10,184 nt of DNA, from the NCBI GenBank assembly GCA_903953065.1, contig CAJBIG010000210.1, positions 1 through 10,184 of the forward strand, read 5' to 3'. Shown piece after piece: positions 7,229 through 10,184 of this stretch. Made by a program: the position numbers and the translations under genes. How positions within the stretch are numbered: the first letter of the stretch is position 1; each line of letters begins with the position of its first letter. The DNA comes from an uncultured Solirubrobacterales bacterium. GTDB lineage: Bacteria; Actinomycetota; Thermoleophilia; Solirubrobacterales; Solirubrobacteraceae. The notes under the pieces were generated by a model. The model was not told the origin of the DNA. It did no database searches and was given only the letters and a program-made list of their open reading frames with translations.

Positions 7229-7888
7229 TCACTCTTCGCTGCGCGACTTCGGCGCCGTGCCGAAGACGTTGTCCCAGTACGGCGCGCTGACGCCGTAGCC
7301 GCGATCGTGATCCTGAAAGTGGTGGCGCATGTGAAGCTCGCGAAGCTTGCGGCCAACGGCCGTCGTTGGCCGGCGATGGTGCAGGTAGTAGTGCGTCATG
7401 TCGTAGGTGAGGTAGCCGATGAAGAAGCCGGCGCTGAGCATGCAGGCCTGCGAGAACGGCAGCAGCAGCTGAAATGCGGCGATGAAGATCAGCCCAAGCG
7501 GAATCGAAGCCGACGGCGGCATCACCAGACGCATCGGGTCGTTCGGATGGTCATGGTGGACGCCGTGGATCATCCAGTGGAGTCGCGCGCCGAGCGGGTG
7601 GTCAGGCTCGAAGTGGAAGACGACGCGGTGGAGCCAGTACTCGGTGAGCGTCCAAACCGCGTAGCCAGCCGCTGCCCAGAGGAACCCCTGCCAGAAGACG
7701 ATCTCGCGCAGGCCGAGAATCGCAAAGGCGACAATCACAGGAATGAAGACAACCGGCACAACGGCAACGTGAACCCGCGTGAAGCGATCGAGCCACGGAG
7801 TGCCGAACATCGGCGGAGAAGCCTTCAGCAGCTCCTGCCGAGGCAACTCGGATGAATCATTCTGGACCACCGTTTGGGCGTCGGTCAT
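7229..7888 (-). CDS. Fatty acid hydroxylase superfamily protein, fatty-acid 2-hydroxylase (FA2H/Scs7)-like
   Basis: This 219-residue membrane di-iron enzyme likely hydroxylates a fatty acyl chain, probably at the alpha carbon. Hydrophobic spans lie near 40-60, 66-84 and 128-160. The histidine clusters that bind the two irons are complete: HRVVFH (87-92), HGVHH (108-112) followed by DHPND, HYYLHH (166-171) and HMRHH (186-190), plus His194. The phrases HHDHPNDPMRLVMPP (111-125) and YDMTHYYLHH (162-171) are close to eukaryotic fatty-acid 2-hydroxylases, which act on sphingolipid-bound or free fatty acids. The cytochrome b5 domain those enzymes carry is absent, so a separate electron donor is needed. 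The start at ATG 7888 gives a sensible cytoplasmic N-terminus. No good Shine-Dalgarno is present; the upstream minus-strand sequence is A-rich (TAGAAAATAGAAG), which may indicate a leaderless transcript. It lies 64 bases after the ROK kinase gene. Confidence 0.88.
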   Translation of the reverse strand: MTDAQTVVQNDSSELPRQELLKASPPMFGTPWLDRFTRVHVAVVPVVFIPVIVAFAILGLREIVFWQGFLWAAAGYAVWTLTEYWLHRVVFHFEPDHPLGARLHWMIHGVHHDHPNDPMRLVMPPSASIPLGLIFIAAFQLLLPFSQACMLSAGFFIGYLTYDMTHYYLHHRRPTTAVGRKLRELHMRHHFQDHDRGYGVSAPYWDNVFGTAPKSRSEE

Positions 7889-7911
7889 CTTCTATTTTCT
7901 AGCACAGTTGG

Positions 7912-7930
7912 CGGCGCTCATAAAGCGCCG
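7912..7930 (-). other. Short hairpin between the ROK kinase and hydroxylase genes
   Basis: A 7-bp perfect inverted repeat (7912-7918 pairing with 7924-7930, arm CGGCGCT) surrounds a 5-base loop, 22 bases past the ROK kinase stop. No T-run follows on the minus strand, so it is not a standard terminator. It might attenuate transcription, stabilise an mRNA end, or have no role. Confidence 0.35.
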
Positions 7931-7952
7931 TGACCGCAGTTCTTGACCGTAT

Positions 7953-9023
7953 TTAGTTCGAGCCGGCAAGCGCCAGCAGGGCAGCGCCGAGCGCGCCGCC
8001 GTCATCGCCGAGCTCTGTAGCCAGCAGCGCCGGGGGCGCCTCCTTGCGGAACAGGTGCTTGGCGGTCTCACTCTCGAACTGGGCCTGGCGGTCACTGAAA
8101 AAGCGCTCGCCCATACCTCCACCGATCACAACCGCGGGAACGTCGAGCAGGTTGACGGTAGATCCAATACCAGCGGCGATCGCTGCGATTGCGCGATCGA
8201 CTGCCTTGGCGGCGAGCTTGTCGTCGTTGCGAATGCCCTTCGCCCAGATGCCGCTCGTAAATGATTCACGCTCACGGTGCTTCATGATCTTGACGAGGTC
8301 GGTCTTCTTGCCCTTCTTGCGCTGCTTGCGAACCCAGGCCTCCATGTCGCGGCGTCCGGCGTAAGCCTCGACGCAGCCGCGGTTGCCGCAGCCACACTTC
8401 GCGCCGCCAAGTTCGATCACCATGTGACCAAATTCTCCTGCGTAGCCGCGCCCGTCCCACTGGCGACGGTCGATGATTAACCCGCCACCAACGCCGGTTC
8501 CCCACCAAACTCCAAGCAGCGAGTCATAGGGCCGACCGGCGCCGAGCTTGTACTCAGCGTTGACTGCAACGCTGACGTCGTTGCCGAGGCGCACCGGCAG
8601 ATTGCCGAAGCGCTGCGAGAGCACACCACCGAGCGGGAACGGTTCGATCCAATCGGGCAGGTTGCTCGCGTTGGCAACGGTACCGGCGGCCTGGTCGACC
8701 GAGCCCGGCGAACATACGCCAATCCCCTTGAGGTGCTTTGCGTCGGCACCGGCCTGGCCGAGCGCGTCGTCGATGTTGTCGGCGATCTGGTCGGCGACGG
8801 CCTGCGGCCCACCTTCGTGCGGCGTTGCAGCGCGCGAGCGGGCGAGAACCTTGTTGTTGCCGTCAACGACGACGACGAGGATCTTTGTGCCGCCAAGGTC
8901 AACACCGGCGCGCAGTTCGCCAAGTGCGCCGACAGCGGCCGGTGTTGTCGTCGCGGCAGGAGCCGGGACACCGGCGGCAGTGGCAGTTGGTGCGGTGTCG
9001 CGGGAACGTCGACGCAGGGGCAT
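7953..9023 (-). CDS. ROK family sugar kinase, probable glucokinase
   Basis: This 356-residue cytoplasmic kinase probably phosphorylates glucose or a related hexose with ATP. After an N-terminal extension rich in Ala, Pro and Thr (1-36) come the phosphate-binding DLGGTKI (42-48), NDV with catalytic Asp149, GTGVGGGLI (175-183), and GEFGH (196-200) with the sugar-contacting Glu197. The ROK zinc site is complete: His200 plus CGCGNRGC (Cys210, Cys212, Cys217), ending in GCVEAYAG. IGGGMGE (300-306) is the second nucleotide-binding element. There is no helix-turn-helix, so it is a kinase and not a ROK repressor. Glucokinase is the likeliest role; N-acetylhexosamine or other sugar kinases of the same family cannot be excluded. 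GGAAAGG (9038-9032) lies 8 bases before the ATG at 9023. The gene begins 3 bases after the SDR stop, so the two are almost certainly cotranscribed. It may process sugar released by the GH31 enzyme. Confidence 0.92.
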   Translation of the reverse strand: MPLRRRSRDTAPTATAAGVPAPAATTTPAAVGALGELRAGVDLGGTKILVVVVDGNNKVLARSRAATPHEGGPQAVADQIADNIDDALGQAGADAKHLKGIGVCSPGSVDQAAGTVANASNLPDWIEPFPLGGVLSQRFGNLPVRLGNDVSVAVNAEYKLGAGRPYDSLLGVWWGTGVGGGLIIDRRQWDGRGYAGEFGHMVIELGGAKCGCGNRGCVEAYAGRRDMEAWVRKQRKKGKKTDLVKIMKHRERESFTSGIWAKGIRNDDKLAAKAVDRAIAAIAAGIGSTVNLLDVPAVVIGGGMGERFFSDRQAQFESETAKHLFRKEAPPALLATELGDDGGALGAALLALAGSN

Positions 9024-9026
9024 TAA

Positions 9027-9707
9027 TTAGGCCTTTCCGTATACAGGGATATGGGCACCGCTTGTTGCGGCAAAATCTGAACTGCAGAGGTCAAAGATTG
9101 TGGCACCGATCTGTGCCGCTGTCACCCAATCGGCTGGATCGGCATCAGGCATTGCAGCGCGATTTCCGGGCGTGTCAATCGTTGAGGGAAGGACAGCGTT
9201 GGTGCGGATGCCGTCGTGGTGGTACTCGACGTGGAGCGCATCGACGAGTCCCAGCACAGCACGCTTGGCCGTTGCGTAGGCCGCGCCGCCCGAAAATGGC
9301 TCCAACGCGGTCCGCGAGGAGACGCAGACGATCGCCCCCTCACCGGCGGCGAGCATTGCCGGGATCCCGGCTGCTGTTACGAGCCAAGCCGGGGTCAGGT
9401 TGATCCGCAGCTGCGCCTCGAGCTCGGAGACGTTTGTTTCGTGCAGGCGGCCGCCTGCCGCGAAACCGCCGACGAGATTGACGACGGCGCGCAGGTCGGG
9501 GCCCGCCTCCGCCGCGAGGCCGGCAACGGCCTGCTCGTCAAAGAGGTCGGCTTGAACAAGGACAAGATTGTCGCTGCGCTCAACGCGCTCAAGCTCCGCT
9601 TCGTTAACCCAAGGAACAATCACACGCCAGCCACCGGCGATGAAGCGCGCGACAACCGCGGCTCCAAGGCCACCGGTTCCGCCGGTAATTATCGCTGTCT
9701 GTTGCAT
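9027..9707 (-). CDS. Short-chain dehydrogenase/reductase (classical SDR)
   Basis: This 226-residue NAD(P)-dependent oxidoreductase has a Rossmann fold beginning almost at the first residue. Visible elements in order are the cofactor-binding TGGTGGLG (9-16 region), DLF (54-56, adenine-ring contact position), NLVGG (77-81, replacing the usual NNAG), Asn103, the catalytic Ser130/Ser131 and YATAK with Tyr144 and Lys148. The Asn-Ser-Tyr-Lys set is complete, so it should be active. The substrate cannot be inferred; a carbonyl/alcohol conversion is all the family guarantees. It is slightly short for the class (about 250), mainly at the C-terminus. The ATG at 9707 has only a weak GAGAG upstream. It is the first gene of the minus-strand cluster and is tightly coupled to the ROK kinase gene (3-base gap). 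It is divergent from the exoribonuclease-like gene, 37 bases away. Confidence 0.9.
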   Translation of the reverse strand: MQQTAIITGGTGGLGAAVVARFIAGGWRVIVPWVNEAELERVERSDNLVLVQADLFDEQAVAGLAAEAGPDLRAVVNLVGGFAAGGRLHETNVSELEAQLRINLTPAWLVTAAGIPAMLAAGEGAIVCVSSRTALEPFSGGAAYATAKRAVLGLVDALHVEYHHDGIRTNAVLPSTIDTPGNRAAMPDADPADWVTAAQIGATIFDLCSSDFAATSGAHIPVYGKA

Positions 9708-9744
9708 CTGTCAGTTATCTCTCACTCGAAGCGACTACAAGCCT
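9708..9744. promoter_or_regulatory. 37-base divergent intergenic region
   Basis: This is the only divergent gene boundary in the window, so promoters for the SDR-ROK side and for the exoribonuclease-like gene must lie here or inside the flanking coding ends. On the minus strand a weak promoter-like pair can be read: TTGTAG (9742-9737) and GATAAC (about 9721-9716) with a short 15-base spacer. It would start transcription near the SDR ATG, giving a leaderless mRNA. Neither box is a strong match, and no convincing pair was found on the plus strand. Confidence 0.3.
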
Positions 9745-10184
9745 ATGCGAATTGCCCCTCTCCCGTCCGAAAGCGTCCCTACCGTTGCCGACGTGCTGCT
9801 TAGTGAATTCAGCGACGGCGACGATCTAGATCAAGTGCTGCTCGTGCGCAGCGCAGAGCTGCGCGACAAGAAAGCAGGCGGCTCGTTCTTGCGACTCTCG
9901 CTCGGCGACCGCAGCGGCTCGCTTACTGGGATGGTTTGGGACAATTACGACGAGGCGCTCGAACTTTGCAAGCCGGGGTCACCGGTCCGCGTTCGAGCCC
10001 GCTTTGAAGTCAACCCCAAGTACGGCCCGCAGCTGAAGCTCTACGACCTGCTTGAGCCCGAAGCAGGCAGCTTTGACGAAGCCGACCTCGTTGACGGCCC
10101 GCCGCGTGACGCCGCAACGATGGAGGCCGACCTGCGCGAACTGGTGGCCACAGTTCAAGATCGAAACCTTCAACAGCTGCTGGA
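9745..10184 (+). CDS. N-terminal part of a YhaM-like 3'-5' exoribonuclease (OB-fold; HD domain expected beyond the window)
   Basis: The frame is open from the ATG at 9745 to the right edge without a stop, giving 146 residues of an incomplete gene. The protein starts MRIAPLPSESVPTVADVL. Residues 28-105 match an OB-fold nucleic-acid-binding domain: LDQVLLVRSAELRDKKAG, then FLRLSLGDRSGSLTGMVWDN, KPGSPVRVRARFEVNPKYGP and LKLYDLLEP. This pattern of a variable tag, a surface strand (SLGDRSGSL) and a tryptophan-containing strand is typical of the YhaM family, in which the OB fold is followed by an HD phosphohydrolase domain that degrades RNA or single-stranded DNA from the 3' end. The HD motif would lie past the window and was not seen, so another OB-fold protein is possible. 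No strong Shine-Dalgarno precedes the ATG, and no better in-frame start exists upstream. Its promoter must overlap the divergent SDR gene. Confidence 0.8.
   Translation, partial: MRIAPLPSESVPTVADVLLSEFSDGDDLDQVLLVRSAELRDKKAGGSFLRLSLGDRSGSLTGMVWDNYDEALELCKPGSPVRVRARFEVNPKYGPQLKLYDLLEPEAGSFDEADLVDGPPRDAATMEADLRELVATVQDRNLQQLL

Noticed and set aside
7178..7855. Plus-strand open frame of 225 codons opposite the hydroxylase gene
   Set aside because: All histidine motifs of the hydroxylase are on the minus strand. The plus-strand product is low-complexity and charged, with no ribosome-binding site.
7953..9023. ROK family transcriptional repressor
   Set aside because: The N-terminal extension is Ala/Pro/Thr-rich and has no helix-turn-helix pattern, whereas the kinase and zinc motifs are complete.

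Overview
The window is gene-dense, high-GC (roughly 60% by eye) bacterial chromosomal DNA. Both the protein styles and the gene set resemble Actinobacteria of the Thermoleophilia/Solirubrobacterales type: a secreted penicillin-acylase-family protein, a secreted GH31 hydrolase, an actinobacterial-looking ROK kinase, and a YhaM-like OB-fold protein. The lineage is an inference from sequence style and was not tested. There are no tRNAs, rRNAs, CRISPR arrays, insertion sequences or long repeats, and no gene-free stretch longer than about 100 bases.

Layout from left to right. (1) The 3' end of a plus-strand gene (2-514) encodes the C-terminus of an apparently extracytoplasmic beta-rich protein. 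(2) It converges on a minus-strand gene (533-2050) for a polytopic membrane protein resembling GT-C glycosyltransferases. (3) Five co-directional minus-strand genes follow. In transcription order they are an SDR oxidoreductase (9707-9027), a ROK sugar kinase (9023-7953), a fatty-acid 2-hydroxylase-like di-iron enzyme (7888-7229), a secreted GH31 alpha-glycosidase (7168-4712) and a secreted Ntn-hydrolase acylase (4621-2144). They end at a strong rho-independent terminator (2081-2116). (4) A divergent plus-strand gene begins at 9745 and runs off the right edge. It encodes the OB-fold N-terminus of a YhaM-type 3'-5' exoribonuclease. No downstream stop lies in the window, so it is easily overlooked.

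How the genes may work together: the GH31 enzyme and the acylase both carry signal peptides and would act outside the cytoplasm on glycosidic and amide bonds. The ROK kinase could phosphorylate a sugar released by the glycosidase. The fatty-acid hydroxylase and the SDR point to lipid or acyl modification. A shared role in processing a glycosylated or acylated envelope molecule or external substrate is possible. However, the 42-91 base gaps between the later genes leave room for independent promoters, so only the SDR-ROK pair (3-base gap) is a firm operon.

I see no clear new defence, mobile or RNA system. The points most worth a second look are the GH31 active site, which is YihQ-like in its core but lacks the sulfonate-binding residues; a GH31 ribosome-binding site that fits an in-frame AUA rather than any normal start codon; the FA2H-like hydroxylase placed among sugar genes; and the 37-base divergent gap at the right end.
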